NCBI GenBank assembly: GCA_039714315.1
Contig: JBDLJM010000012.1
Location: forward strand, 1-38,614
DNA: 38,614 nt
Source of the DNA: Bacteroidota bacterium
GTDB lineage: Bacteria; Bacteroidota; Bacteroidia; Flavobacteriales; JADGDT01
Direction: 5' to 3'
Made by a program: the position numbers and the translations under genes. Every line of letters starts with the position of its first letter. Positions within the stretch are counted from its first letter, which is position 1. The notes below the pieces were generated by a model that did no database searches, was not told the DNA's origin, and saw only the letters and a program-made list of their open reading frames with translations. Positions 16,267-24,487 of this stretch are shown piece by piece.

Positions 16267-16465
16267 CAACACTAAGTGTTTTTTTATCTCTCCTCTATTA
16301 TCAATTACTCTTTCATCATTATCAATCATATTTTCACCCCTTTTCTTTTAAATCAGAAGGGCAATTCTACAAATTTCAAAATATTGTTATTAAAAACTAT
16401 ACCCTCTAAAGAATAAAAATTATAATTTTACATTTTCAAACAACAAATTATTGCAAATAACAATT

Positions 16466-17551
16466 ATGAAAAATACAGCATTCAAACAAATTCATGAAAA
16501 ACTGGGAGCTAAAATGGTTCCTTTTGCAGGATTTTATATGCCTGTTCAGTATGAAGGACTGATAGCAGAACACCTAAACGTAAGAGAAAACGTCGGGGTA
16601 TTTGACGTTTCTCATATGGGAGAGTTTTTCGTTAGCGGACCTAAAGCATTTGAATTAGTTCAATATATTACATCAAACGATGTGTCCAAGTTAGAAAACG
16701 GCAATATTCAATATTCTTGTATGCCTAATAACGATGGAGGAATTGTTGATGATTTGTTGGTTTACAGAATCAATGAAGAAAAATACATGTTGGTAGTTAA
16801 TGGGGCTAACCTGGATAAAGACTGGGCATGGGTTTCTGGTAAAAATGAAGCTTACGGAGCTGATATTATCAACCTGTCTGATGAATATTCTCTATTAGCT
16901 GTACAAGGTCCCAAAGCTGCTGCTGCGCTTCAATCGCTTACAAATGTTGATATGGCGGGATTGAAGTACTATACATTCGAAATTGGAACATTTGCCGGTA
17001 TAGAAGATATTATTATTTCGGCAACAGGATATACCGGATCAGGAGGTTTTGAAGTATATTTCAAAAATGAACACGCCAACCATATGTGGGATAAAATTTT
17101 CGAAGCAGGAAAAGATTTTAATATTAAACCTATCGGACTTGGAGCAAGAGACACTTTAAGACTTGAAATGGGATTCTGTCTGTACGGAAATGATATTAAC
17201 GACACTACTTCTCCTCTTGAAGCAGGGTTGGGATGGATAACTAAATTCACAAACGACTTCAATAATTCGGAGTATTTAAAAAAGCAAAAAGAAGAAGGAA
17301 TAAAAAGAAGACTGGTTGCTTTCGAAATGGAAGGAAAAAGAGTTGCACGACACGGTTATGACATTGTTGATGCTGACGGAAATAAAATTGGAGAAGTAAC
17401 TTCCGGAACAATGGGCCCATCGGTAGAAAAATCTATTGGTATGGGATACGTTCCTAAAGAACTGATGAAAGCAGGTTCAGAAATCTTTATCCAGATCAGA
17501 AAAAATATTATTCCTGCCAAAGTGGTAAAATTACCGTTTTATAAGGGGTAA
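16466..17551 (+). CDS. gcvT: Aminomethyltransferase (glycine cleavage system T protein)
   Basis: Takes the aminomethyl group from lipoylated H protein to tetrahydrofolate, releasing ammonia. The 361-residue protein shows the T-protein hallmarks: FAGFYMPVQYEG, ENVGVFDVSHMGEFFVSGP, NIQYSCMPNNDGGIVDDLLVYR (the last with the conserved folate-site Asp), ISATGYTGSGGFEVYF, GLGARDTLRLEMGFCLYGNDI and the C-terminal GEVTSGTMGPSV and IGMGYV. I chose ATG 16466 (MKNTAF); an in-frame TTG at 16451 would add five residues. The gcvH and gcvP genes are not in the window, and a strong terminator isolates gcvT from deoC. Confidence 0.95.
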   Translation: MKNTAFKQIHEKLGAKMVPFAGFYMPVQYEGLIAEHLNVRENVGVFDVSHMGEFFVSGPKAFELVQYITSNDVSKLENGNIQYSCMPNNDGGIVDDLLVYRINEEKYMLVVNGANLDKDWAWVSGKNEAYGADIINLSDEYSLLAVQGPKAAAALQSLTNVDMAGLKYYTFEIGTFAGIEDIIISATGYTGSGGFEVYFKNEHANHMWDKIFEAGKDFNIKPIGLGARDTLRLEMGFCLYGNDINDTTSPLEAGLGWITKFTNDFNNSEYLKKQKEEGIKRRLVAFEMEGKRVARHGYDIVDADGNKIGEVTSGTMGPSVEKSIGMGYVPKELMKAGSEIFIQIRKNIIPAKVVKLPFYKG

Positions 17552-17568
17552 TAAGATTATAAGTACAC

Positions 17569-17611
17569 AGGCTGTATAAGAAGTTATAAATACAATTATA
17601 CAGCCTTTTTT
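17569..17611 (+). terminator. Intrinsic terminator of gcvT
   Basis: AGGCTGTATAA (17569-17579) pairs perfectly with 17596-17606, and a T-run follows. Confidence 0.88.
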
Positions 17612-17657
17612 AGCTATTATTCGTAAATTTATCAGAAAGAACAACCTTAAAATATAG

Positions 17658-18329
17658 ATGATTATGCAGATAAATAAATATATAGACCATACAGTCTTAA
17701 AAGCTACAAGTACAGAAAAAGACATAGTTGAGCTCTGTAATGAAGCGAAAGAATATAACTTTTATGCAGTTTGTGTAAATGGTTGTTATGTCCATTTGGC
17801 TAAAGAAAATCTAAAAAACACTGATATTTCTATTGCAGCAGTTATTGGCTTTCCTTTGGGTGCAATGTCGAAAGATGCAAAAGTTTTTGAAGCTAAAAAG
17901 TGTATTGAAGATGGTGCCAACGAGATAGATATGGTACTAAATGTTGGCTTATTAAAATCGGGGAAACATATAGAAGTAGAACAGGAAATTAGAGAGATAA
18001 AAGAAGCTATTGGCGATAATATACTCAAGGTTATTTTCGAAAATTGTTATCTGACAAAAGATGAGATAAGAATTGCAAGTGAACTTTCGGTAAATGCTAA
18101 TGCCGACTTTGTTAAAACTTCTACAGGCTTCGGTACTGACGGGGCTACTTATGAGGATGTACTGATTATGAAAGCAGCTGTTGACGGAAAAGCTCAGATT
18201 AAAGCAGCTGGTGGTGTTAGAGATCTGGAAACTGCCATGAAGTATATCGAAATGGGAGTTAACAGGTTAGGAACTTCTTCAGGTGTTTCATTGGTTACAA
18301 CAGGAAAAAGTAAAGAAGGTGAATATTGA
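17658..18329 (+). CDS. deoC: Deoxyribose-phosphate aldolase
   Basis: Splits 2-deoxyribose 5-phosphate into glyceraldehyde 3-phosphate and acetaldehyde in deoxynucleoside catabolism. The 223-residue class I aldolase keeps the Schiff-base lysine (Lys153 in FVKTSTGF), Asp91 in ANEIDMVLNVG and Lys182 in IKAAGGVRDL. The C terminus, NRLGTSSGVSLV, is the phosphate-binding segment. The start could be 17658 or the ATG two codons later (17664). It is flanked by terminators on both sides and so is probably a single-gene unit. Confidence 0.95.
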   Translation: MIMQINKYIDHTVLKATSTEKDIVELCNEAKEYNFYAVCVNGCYVHLAKENLKNTDISIAAVIGFPLGAMSKDAKVFEAKKCIEDGANEIDMVLNVGLLKSGKHIEVEQEIREIKEAIGDNILKVIFENCYLTKDEIRIASELSVNANADFVKTSTGFGTDGATYEDVLIMKAAVDGKAQIKAAGGVRDLETAMKYIEMGVNRLGTSSGVSLVTTGKSKEGEY

Positions 18330-18351
18330 TATATCATTTTAAAATACACAT

Positions 18352-18390
18352 AAAAAGCCCGGAGTTATTTTATTATCCGGGCTTTTTTTT
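18352..18390 (+). terminator. Intrinsic terminator of deoC
   Basis: AAAAAGCCCGGA (18352-18363) pairs with 18376-18387, and the T-run continues to 18390. Confidence 0.92.
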
Positions 18391-18513
18391 TAACAAATTT
18401 CTAAAAAAACAAAAACTTTACATCTAAATTCACTCGCGTAATCATCTGATTTTAAATACTTTATAGTAATTAGCCAAGTATTCACTAAATTTATATAAAC
18501 AAACTAAAATAAG

Positions 18514-18969
18514 ATGAAAAGATATTGCCCCTACAGGAAATTCCCTCCTTACAAGTATCTGCCGGGGAAAAATCCGGATCCGATTCGCAAAGGAGGATAC
18601 AGAGAATCAAAAAAAGACCCGATGGCAACAGCCATTACAAGAAACAACTATCAGGACAACGAAAACTACCGTTTCGCTATAGACCTGACGAATTACGGAT
18701 ACTACTGGGAAGCACACCTATATTATGAGGCTCTGTGGAATGCCCATAAACGTAAGGGGAGTATTGCCGATTTTTTTAAAGCAATGATTAAAATGGTTAC
18801 TTCCTCTTTTAAGGAAGAAGCAGGTAAAATAGAATCTTCGGGCAGACTACTAGAAGGAACCCTCAGCTTACTAAACTCACTCCCCGCTGATTTTAATTTA
18901 GGAATTAACATCAGCGAGCTCAGGAATCAATTAAATACTCGTGATAAGATACATATAGTGTTCGAATAA
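18514..18969 (+). CDS. DUF309-like protein, copy 1
   Basis: 151-residue cytoplasmic protein of unknown function. The central part (about 52-115) reads FAIDLTNYGYYWEAHLYYEALWNAHKR, matching the DUF309 pattern in which a Tyr/Trp-Glu-x-His helix pairs with an E-x-x-W helix. About 50 residues precede it, starting RYC, FPPY and GGYR, which are shared with the paralogue at 20422-20889 but which I do not associate with ordinary DUF309 proteins. The two paralogues flank the DEAD-box helicase gene. The protein was probably not acquired recently, since its base composition looks like that of its neighbours. The molecular role is unknown. Confidence 0.75.
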   Translation: MKRYCPYRKFPPYKYLPGKNPDPIRKGGYRESKKDPMATAITRNNYQDNENYRFAIDLTNYGYYWEAHLYYEALWNAHKRKGSIADFFKAMIKMVTSSFKEEAGKIESSGRLLEGTLSLLNSLPADFNLGINISELRNQLNTRDKIHIVFE

Positions 18970-19043
18970 TAAAAAAATCAAAGTCTGTTATTTCCAGAAA
19001 TAGGTTGCATATTTTTTAAAAATAAATGAACCTAGAATTAAGA

Positions 19044-20315
19044 TTACTTCCTAGGCTCGGTACCTCTGTGCTTTCTATAGCTTTTATTAGATCCGCCTTT
19101 TCGGGGCTTTACACCTCTGCGTGAATGATGATGTGGTTTATCAGACTTAGGTGAACTCTTTAATTTTTCATCAATATATTTTTCCAAATAAGGATGTTCC
19201 TCTATAACAGGAACTTTAAATCCTATTAATTTTTGTATATCACGTAAATACGCTTTTTCCTCCTCATCGCAAAAGGAAATTGCACTACCACTGGCTTTAG
19301 CCCTTCCTGTTCGACCAATACGGTGAACATAGGTTTCGGATATATTTGGTAATTCGTAATTAATAACATGCGAAAGTTCATCTACATCAATTCCCCTAGC
19401 CGCAATATCTGTTGCCACCAGAATTTGAATTTTACCTTCTTTAAAATTATTAAGAGCAAGTTGTCGGGCTTTCTGAGTTTTATTACCATGGATTGCGGCA
19501 GACTTTATTCCATCTTTATCCAATATCTTTACAATCTTATTAGCCCCGTGTTTTGTTCTGGAAAAAACTATTGCAGACTCTATTGAGTTCTCTTTTATAA
19601 GGTGCAACAACAACCTGGCTTTCCTCCTTTTATCTACAAAATAAACAGACTGTTCTACATTTTCTGCAGTTGTACGTTCAGGTTCTATTGTAACCTTCTC
19701 CGGGTTACCTAAAATCTTGTTTGACAATTTTACAATATCCGGCGGCATTGTTGCGGAAAAAAACAATGATTGCCTTTTGGGAGGAAGTTTAGAAATTATT
19801 TTGCGAATATCATGAATGAATCCCATATCCAACATATGGTCTGCCTCGTCTAAAACAGAAAACTGAATATCCTTAAGCGATATATACCCCTGATCCATAA
19901 GGTCCAATAACCTTCCGGGGGTTGCCACAAGAACATCCACACCATTTCTCAGGGCATTAACCTGAGTTCCCTGTTTCACTCCTCCAAAAATTACAGTATT
20001 CTTAATTCCCGTAAATTTCCCGTAGATAGTAAAGCTATCTGCAATCTGTATCGCTAACTCACGCGTAGGAGTAACCACCAATGCTCTAATTTTACGAGCT
20101 TTGTTTTTCCTGTAATCTGCAAGATACAATTGCTGTATTATCGGAATTGCAAATGCTGCTGTCTTTCCGGTCCCTGTTTGCGCACACCCCAATAAATCCC
20201 TACCCTTTAACAATATGGGTATAGATTGCTCCTGAACAGGAGTTGGATGAGTATAACCTTCAATCTCAAGAGATTTTAAAACAGGCTCAATAATTCCTAA
20301 CTCTTTAAATGTCAT
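19044..20315 (-). CDS. DEAD-box ATP-dependent RNA helicase (RhlE-like)
   Basis: RNA helicase likely to act in ribosome assembly, RNA decay or cold adaptation. The 423-residue protein has the Q motif (TPVQEQSIP), Walker A AQTGTGKT (45-52), PTRELA, the DEAD box (156-159 in VLDEADHML), SAT (187-189), ARGID and HRIGRTGR in order. A basic His/Arg/Lys/Ser-rich tail (last 40 or so residues, with HHHSRRGVKPRKGG) is suited to RNA binding. Among DEAD proteins the short linker and basic tail suggest RhlE, but the subfamily is uncertain. It sits between two DUF309 paralogues on the opposite strand. Its promoter overlaps the upstream region of DUF309 copy 2. Confidence 0.93.
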   Translation of the reverse strand: MTFKELGIIEPVLKSLEIEGYTHPTPVQEQSIPILLKGRDLLGCAQTGTGKTAAFAIPIIQQLYLADYRKNKARKIRALVVTPTRELAIQIADSFTIYGKFTGIKNTVIFGGVKQGTQVNALRNGVDVLVATPGRLLDLMDQGYISLKDIQFSVLDEADHMLDMGFIHDIRKIISKLPPKRQSLFFSATMPPDIVKLSNKILGNPEKVTIEPERTTAENVEQSVYFVDKRRKARLLLHLIKENSIESAIVFSRTKHGANKIVKILDKDGIKSAAIHGNKTQKARQLALNNFKEGKIQILVATDIAARGIDVDELSHVINYELPNISETYVHRIGRTGRAKASGSAISFCDEEEKAYLRDIQKLIGFKVPVIEEHPYLEKYIDEKLKSSPKSDKPHHHSRRGVKPRKGGSNKSYRKHRGTEPRK

Positions 20316-20333
20316 ATATTATAATTATGCTGA

Positions 20334-20341
20334 CAAAGGTA
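20334..20341 (-). promoter_or_regulatory. Bacteroidota -7 element of the helicase gene
   Basis: Minus-strand TACCTTTG matches TAnnTTTG, 18 bases before the ATG. No clear -33 TTTG is present. Confidence 0.5.
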
Positions 20342-20421
20342 GACTAATTAATCGGTGTAATGATTTATTAAAAAAAAATATTAATTTCGCCCATCAGTAA
20401 CTTAAAAGGTATTTAGCATTA

Positions 20422-20889
20422 ATGATACGATACTGTAGCAGCAAAGCATTCCCTCCATACTCCTTTATCCATGGATTAAACGTAAATCCAAATAAACCCG
20501 GTGGCTACAGGCAGCACCTAAATGATCCCGTAGCCGAACCTATTAATTTCGAATCTTTCTTTGAAAGTAAAGAATATCTTTTTGCTATCGATTTAATCAA
20601 TCATGGTTATTACTGGGAATCGCACGTTTACTTTGAAGCTATTTGGAATGCCCACTTAAGAGTTGGACCAATTGCAAATTACTGCAAGGCTCTTGTTAAA
20701 ATAGCTGCCGGAGCAATCAAATACGAACAAAACAAAAAAGAATCAGCAAACAGACTTTTTAATGGTGCAAGCGATATTTTTAATAGGTTACCTAATTCAT
20801 TTTTTTTAGGAATAACCATAGATAATTTGGTGCAACTTACCGAAAAATGGAAAACTGAAGGTCAACAGTTTATTGACCTTCGATTTTGA
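20422..20889 (+). CDS. DUF309-like protein, copy 2
   Basis: 155-residue paralogue of the protein at 18514-18969. Shared blocks include RYC, FPPY, GGYR, DP-A, FAID, L-N-GYYWE-H-Y-EA-WNAH, the KA/K helix, ES-RL and LGI near the end, so the relationship is clear by eye over the whole length. The DUF309 core is FAIDLINHGYYWESHVYFEAIWNAH. A likely -7 variant, TAATTTCG, lies just upstream near 20380. The last codons form a 9-bp hairpin that may act as a terminator, and the CotH-like gene converges eight bases later. Function unknown. Confidence 0.75.
   Translation: MIRYCSSKAFPPYSFIHGLNVNPNKPGGYRQHLNDPVAEPINFESFFESKEYLFAIDLINHGYYWESHVYFEAIWNAHLRVGPIANYCKALVKIAAGAIKYEQNKKESANRLFNGASDIFNRLPNSFFLGITIDNLVQLTEKWKTEGQQFIDLRF
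20857..20881. terminator. Hairpin inside the end of DUF309 copy 2
   Basis: GAAGGTCAA (20857-20865) pairs perfectly with 20873-20881 around a 7-nt loop, within the last 12 codons of the plus-strand gene. Plus-strand TTTT follows, and the minus strand has TTTT after the stem, so it can serve both convergent genes. Confidence 0.55.
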
Positions 20890-20897
20890 AAAGCTCA

Positions 20898-22430
20898 TTA
20901 ATTTACCAGAAGCTTCTTTGATGCTACCTTTAAACTAACTGGATCTATAATTTTAATTATGTAAACTCCATTACTTAGGGAGTTCAGATTTATTTTATTT
21001 ATTGAATTATCAATATCAACAGTATTTTGATAGACCTCCTGTCCCAGAGTGTTACGTATTGAAACATGAATACTTTTTATTCCGCAAATATCTGTACTAA
21101 TAGTAATAGTTCTCTCGTCATTTAGTGGTACCGGATAAACACTAATTGATGAATTAAATAATTCGTCAACAATCGAAAGATGAGACTGCTTTAATTGTTC
21201 TTTCGCTGAGTTTACACGTCTTTCTATGAATGGTTCTATTCCATACTTTACATGATTATCGGCATTCTCGGTATAGCTATCTTCAAATGTTTGGGTAGAA
21301 TATCCGAAGTCTAAAAGAAAATATATATCTGAGTAAATTGCTTCAGAAATAAGATCTTTATATGTATATGCAATATTCATCTGATAAGCAGTATTGAACT
21401 TTGTTTTAATAAAGTTATCTATACTTTGAGAATATAACTTTGCATATTTTTCTATGCCCAGAATCCTTCTGTATAAAGGTCTTTTTGCATCCCCGTGTTT
21501 CGCCCAATCATAAACATTTCTATCACTCCAATCTCTATCTATCCAGTCTATTCCTAAGGTATTATCAGTATCATAGGGAATATATTCAAACCAGCTTTTA
21601 TTGGGATTATAATACAAATAAAAATTATTGTTGTTATATGAGTATCCATCCCAATGCCCGGTTAATACCTCTATTGCAAGCTGCTTTACATAATCTTCAA
21701 CATTGAGATAGTTATTTATATTATTCTCAAAATCACTATCAGACGAATTTGACATAAAATAAATAAAAGCTTCCAATTTACTCCTGTCATTTTCATCTTC
21801 ATTGGTTTTCAACTCATAAATCTCATCATTATAAACCTCACCCGTATTAGCTACATCTGCGCCATATCCACACTTGTATAAATTACCTGTATCGTTACTA
21901 AACCTGCTCTTTAAAAACCTGGAATCTACTTGTTCTATACTTGAATACAAGCCCATGTAATTTGAATTAATATACAATTTTACATGGTTAACTCTCGCTA
22001 CCGGAATATTTGACTCTCTATATAAATTCATTACCATATGCTCGCGCACAGCAGAAGGATCATTTGTTTCAGCCTTAATATTCAACTTTTTTAATCCGAA
22101 GAAATACTGATCGTCCGTAAACTTTTCAAAATGCAATTTAAATGATTTCTTCTGTTTAGCTCTTGAAGTATTTCCTCTTAATCGTATACCTAAATCGAGA
22201 TAAGATATTTCCACACCATTGCTTCCTTTGTAAACAACTGTTGCATGTTGATATTCATCGCTCCAAATATTATCAGGGTGAACCATCCAATCATAATCAG
22301 CCTGGTCCATTGTTACTTCAATCGATGGCAGATAATCTTGAACATATTCTTCTCCAAAAACCGGATTATAATCTTGAGCAAATAGTAAACTAGATGTAAA
22401 TAATAGGAAATTTATTAATAAAGTCTTCAT
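20898..22430 (-). CDS. Secreted CotH-like kinase-fold protein with T9SS sorting domain
   Basis: 510-residue secreted protein. It has a signal peptide (cut near FAQ, residue 19) and a CotH-family domain (about 30-390) with IRLRGNTSR (82-90), KKSFKLHF, AVREHMVMNLYRE, YMGLYSSIEQVD, LTGHWDGYSYNNNNFYLYY (about 256-274) and PYDTDNTLG (285-293), the latter fitting the metal-binding Asp segment of the family. A type A T9SS sorting domain (about 430-510) ends LSNGVYIIKI...SKKLLVN. CotH of Bacillus is an atypical protein kinase of the spore coat. The target in Bacteroidota is unknown and may be a surface or extracellular protein. Its start is supported by a promoter element at 22484-22491. Confidence 0.88.
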   Translation of the reverse strand: MKTLLINFLLFTSSLLFAQDYNPVFGEEYVQDYLPSIEVTMDQADYDWMVHPDNIWSDEYQHATVVYKGSNGVEISYLDLGIRLRGNTSRAKQKKSFKLHFEKFTDDQYFFGLKKLNIKAETNDPSAVREHMVMNLYRESNIPVARVNHVKLYINSNYMGLYSSIEQVDSRFLKSRFSNDTGNLYKCGYGADVANTGEVYNDEIYELKTNEDENDRSKLEAFIYFMSNSSDSDFENNINNYLNVEDYVKQLAIEVLTGHWDGYSYNNNNFYLYYNPNKSWFEYIPYDTDNTLGIDWIDRDWSDRNVYDWAKHGDAKRPLYRRILGIEKYAKLYSQSIDNFIKTKFNTAYQMNIAYTYKDLISEAIYSDIYFLLDFGYSTQTFEDSYTENADNHVKYGIEPFIERRVNSAKEQLKQSHLSIVDELFNSSISVYPVPLNDERTITISTDICGIKSIHVSIRNTLGQEVYQNTVDIDNSINKINLNSLSNGVYIIKIIDPVSLKVASKKLLVN

Positions 22431-22483
22431 ATTTATGAGTTGGCTTACAGTTATTGTACAATATACACTTTGTATGTGTTTGT

Positions 22484-22491
22484 CAAATATA
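22484..22491 (-). promoter_or_regulatory. Bacteroidota -7 element of the CotH-like gene
   Basis: Minus-strand TATATTTG matches TAnnTTTG, 53 bases upstream of the ATG, leaving a leader of about 45 bases. Confidence 0.45.
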
Positions 22492-22728
22492 TATTTTTTC
22501 TCATGAAATTTATAATGAATCTAAAATTTAGATTTTTGAATTAATTCTTGTATGAATAATTTTATGTTTCGGTTATACCAAGTGTATTTTGATGTGTATT
22601 TGGTATTACATATTATCCCCATTTATTTTCATCCAGATTAAGGCAATGTTTTTCTTTTAATGGTGATTTCACATAAATATTTAGTATTTTTAAGAGTATA
22701 AGTAAACCTAATCACTAACAGAAAGAAT

Positions 22729-22950
22729 ATGGTCGATAAAAAACTAATAACTTTTCAGATATTTGACAATATAATAGATGCTCACATAATTGGTGCTAAG
22801 TTAGAGAGTGCGGGTATAGAATGTCATTACATTGGAGAAAATATGGCTTCTATTTATCCCGTTTTTAACGCTTCTATTGCAGGTATTCAATTGCAAATAA
22901 AACATAAGGACCTTATTAAGGCCCAATCTATCCTGGGAATAAAAAAATAA
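22729..22950 (+). CDS. DUF2007 family small protein
   Basis: 73-residue protein. The sequence LITFQIFDNIIDAHIIGAKLESAGIECHYIGENM followed by GIQLQIKHKDLIKAQSILG fits the DUF2007 family (putative signal-transducing protein), a small alpha/beta domain in which a helix carries the A-x-x-x-L-E-x-A-G-I pattern. It lies alone, convergent with the racemase gene eight bases downstream and divergent from the CotH-like gene. Function unknown. Confidence 0.78.
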   Translation: MVDKKLITFQIFDNIIDAHIIGAKLESAGIECHYIGENMASIYPVFNASIAGIQLQIKHKDLIKAQSILGIKK

Positions 22951-22958
22951 GCTAATTA

Positions 22959-24482
22959 TTAAAGATCATTCTCTTCTTTTTTTATCCCAAATTCTTCCAA
23001 CACATTATCTTCATCAAGTAAAGGAGCTTTCCACGAATTAACACCTAAATCCAGTTTCCCAAATTTAATTGGAAAGTTTAATAATGTTTCTTCATCTGTA
23101 TCTTTAAAAATCGCTCCCCTTTCCAGAAAGTGATTGTTATTAAGAACATCCTCCAAAGTAGAAACCGGTGTTAAACACATATCGTATTTTTTTGAAATTT
23201 CGGTCCACTCCGCTTTTGTTTTTCTCAGGAAAAGTTCAATCACCTGTGTTTTCAACCCATGTTTATGAGCTTCTTCAGGTAAAAGGTAAGCTTTCCATTT
23301 TTTCTTACCTACTGCATCACAAAATGTATTCCAGAATTTAGGCTCCAGGGCCCCCAAAGCCATCCAGCCGCCATCTTTAGTCTTATATACATCATAATTA
23401 GCAAGACCTCCCGAGAGAGGTGCTTTTTTATACAATCCAATATCATTTTCCCTGCTCTTTCTTGTAAAACTCATTGTCGTAAAGGGCAACAAAGCGTCTG
23501 TCATAGACAGATCTATATGCAATCCTTCTCCTGTATTCTTTACAGAATATAAAGCAGTTGTAACAGCTGTCAGCAACATATAGGATCCTCCGGCTATATC
23601 GGCCAGTTGAAAATCAGGAACAACCGGTTTACCGTCAGCATCCCTGTTTAAATCCAATACTCCGGAAGTAGCCATATAATTAATATCGTGCCCTGCTCTT
23701 GAGTATAACTCTCCAAATTGTCCATAACCACTAAGGGAAATCATTATTAATTTGGGGTTGATTTTTTTTAGACTATCGTAATCCAGATTTAGAGCTTTCA
23801 TAACACCTGGCCTAAACTGCTCTATCAATACATCAGATTTCTCTACCAGACTCAACAGTATGTTCTTATCCTCTTCTGAATATAAATCAAGAGCTACGCT
23901 CCTCTTTGATCTGTTTAACGCTAAATAATAAAGTGATTCTCCATTTTCTACAGGGGGATAAGAGCGAATAGGATCTCCATTTTCGGGATCTTCTATTTTT
24001 ATAACTTCTGCTCCCATCTGTCCCAGCATTTGTGTAGCCATAGGCCCGGGCAACAATCTGCTCAGGTCTAAGATCCTGACTCCGGTCAAAGGTCCTACCT
24101 TTTCGGGGCGTGAAATCTTCTTTTCTGCTTTTTTGAGAATATGTGATCCTTCCTGTTTTTTATATTTCCTGAAACATTTGGTAAACCTCAGCATTTCATT
24201 TATATCCGAAACTTTTACTTTGCCGGTTAGCAAGGCCAACTGTGGGTTTATTTCTCCTGTTTCAAGCTTTATATATGTTGATACATTTGACTTTACAATA
24301 CAATTTGCATCACCGGAAATTCCTTCATTTACTTCTACTTTAGAATCGTGAATTTTTACGCTGAATTTATGTGTATCTTTTATGTCCTTCAGTACAAAAT
24401 GAACAATAATATTCAGATTTCCTGCTTTTTCAGGGCGGAATCGTATAGGAAGACTTTGAAATAACTGATTAATTTTTCGCAT
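22959..24482 (-). CDS. SCP2-like domain fused to alpha-methylacyl-CoA racemase (CaiB/BaiF family)
   Basis: 507-residue fusion. Residues about 1-110 form an SCP2-like lipid-binding domain (GDANCIVKSN, LETGEINPQLALLTGKVKVSDINEMLRF). A linker rich in Lys/Glu leads to a CaiB/BaiF domain (about 130-507) with GVRILDLSRLLPGPMATQMLGQMGAEVIKIE. The catalytic pair is His265 (GHDINY) and Asp295 (LADIAGGS); their 30-residue spacing equals that of the mycobacterial alpha-methylacyl-CoA racemase pair, so racemase is favoured over CoA transferase. The likely reaction is interconversion of (2R)- and (2S)-methylacyl-CoA esters before beta-oxidation. It starts five bases after the acyl-CoA dehydrogenase stop, and its SCP2-like domain is a homologue of that enzyme's C-terminal domain. 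Confidence 0.88.
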   Translation of the reverse strand: MRKINQLFQSLPIRFRPEKAGNLNIIVHFVLKDIKDTHKFSVKIHDSKVEVNEGISGDANCIVKSNVSTYIKLETGEINPQLALLTGKVKVSDINEMLRFTKCFRKYKKQEGSHILKKAEKKISRPEKVGPLTGVRILDLSRLLPGPMATQMLGQMGAEVIKIEDPENGDPIRSYPPVENGESLYYLALNRSKRSVALDLYSEEDKNILLSLVEKSDVLIEQFRPGVMKALNLDYDSLKKINPKLIMISLSGYGQFGELYSRAGHDINYMATSGVLDLNRDADGKPVVPDFQLADIAGGSYMLLTAVTTALYSVKNTGEGLHIDLSMTDALLPFTTMSFTRKSRENDIGLYKKAPLSGGLANYDVYKTKDGGWMALGALEPKFWNTFCDAVGKKKWKAYLLPEEAHKHGLKTQVIELFLRKTKAEWTEISKKYDMCLTPVSTLEDVLNNNHFLERGAIFKDTDEETLLNFPIKFGKLDLGVNSWKAPLLDEDNVLEEFGIKKEENDL

Positions 24483-24487
24483 TATTT

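Larger units (their letters stand above)
15922..16465. other. 544-base region between the M1 peptidase and gcvT
   Basis: It holds no convincing reading frame. Its left part carries the weak peptidase terminator, the middle a candidate minus-strand structured RNA (16061-16230) with its promoter, and the right part only AT-rich sequence. A small AACAC-TAA-GTGTT hairpin with a T-run at 16268-16286 is of uncertain use. No glycine riboswitch was recognised ahead of gcvT. Confidence 0.6.

Noticed and set aside
16268-16465. Glycine riboswitch upstream of gcvT
   Set aside because: No tandem glycine-aptamer core was recognised in the 200 bases before gcvT, and the structured element nearby is promoted away from gcvT on the opposite strand.
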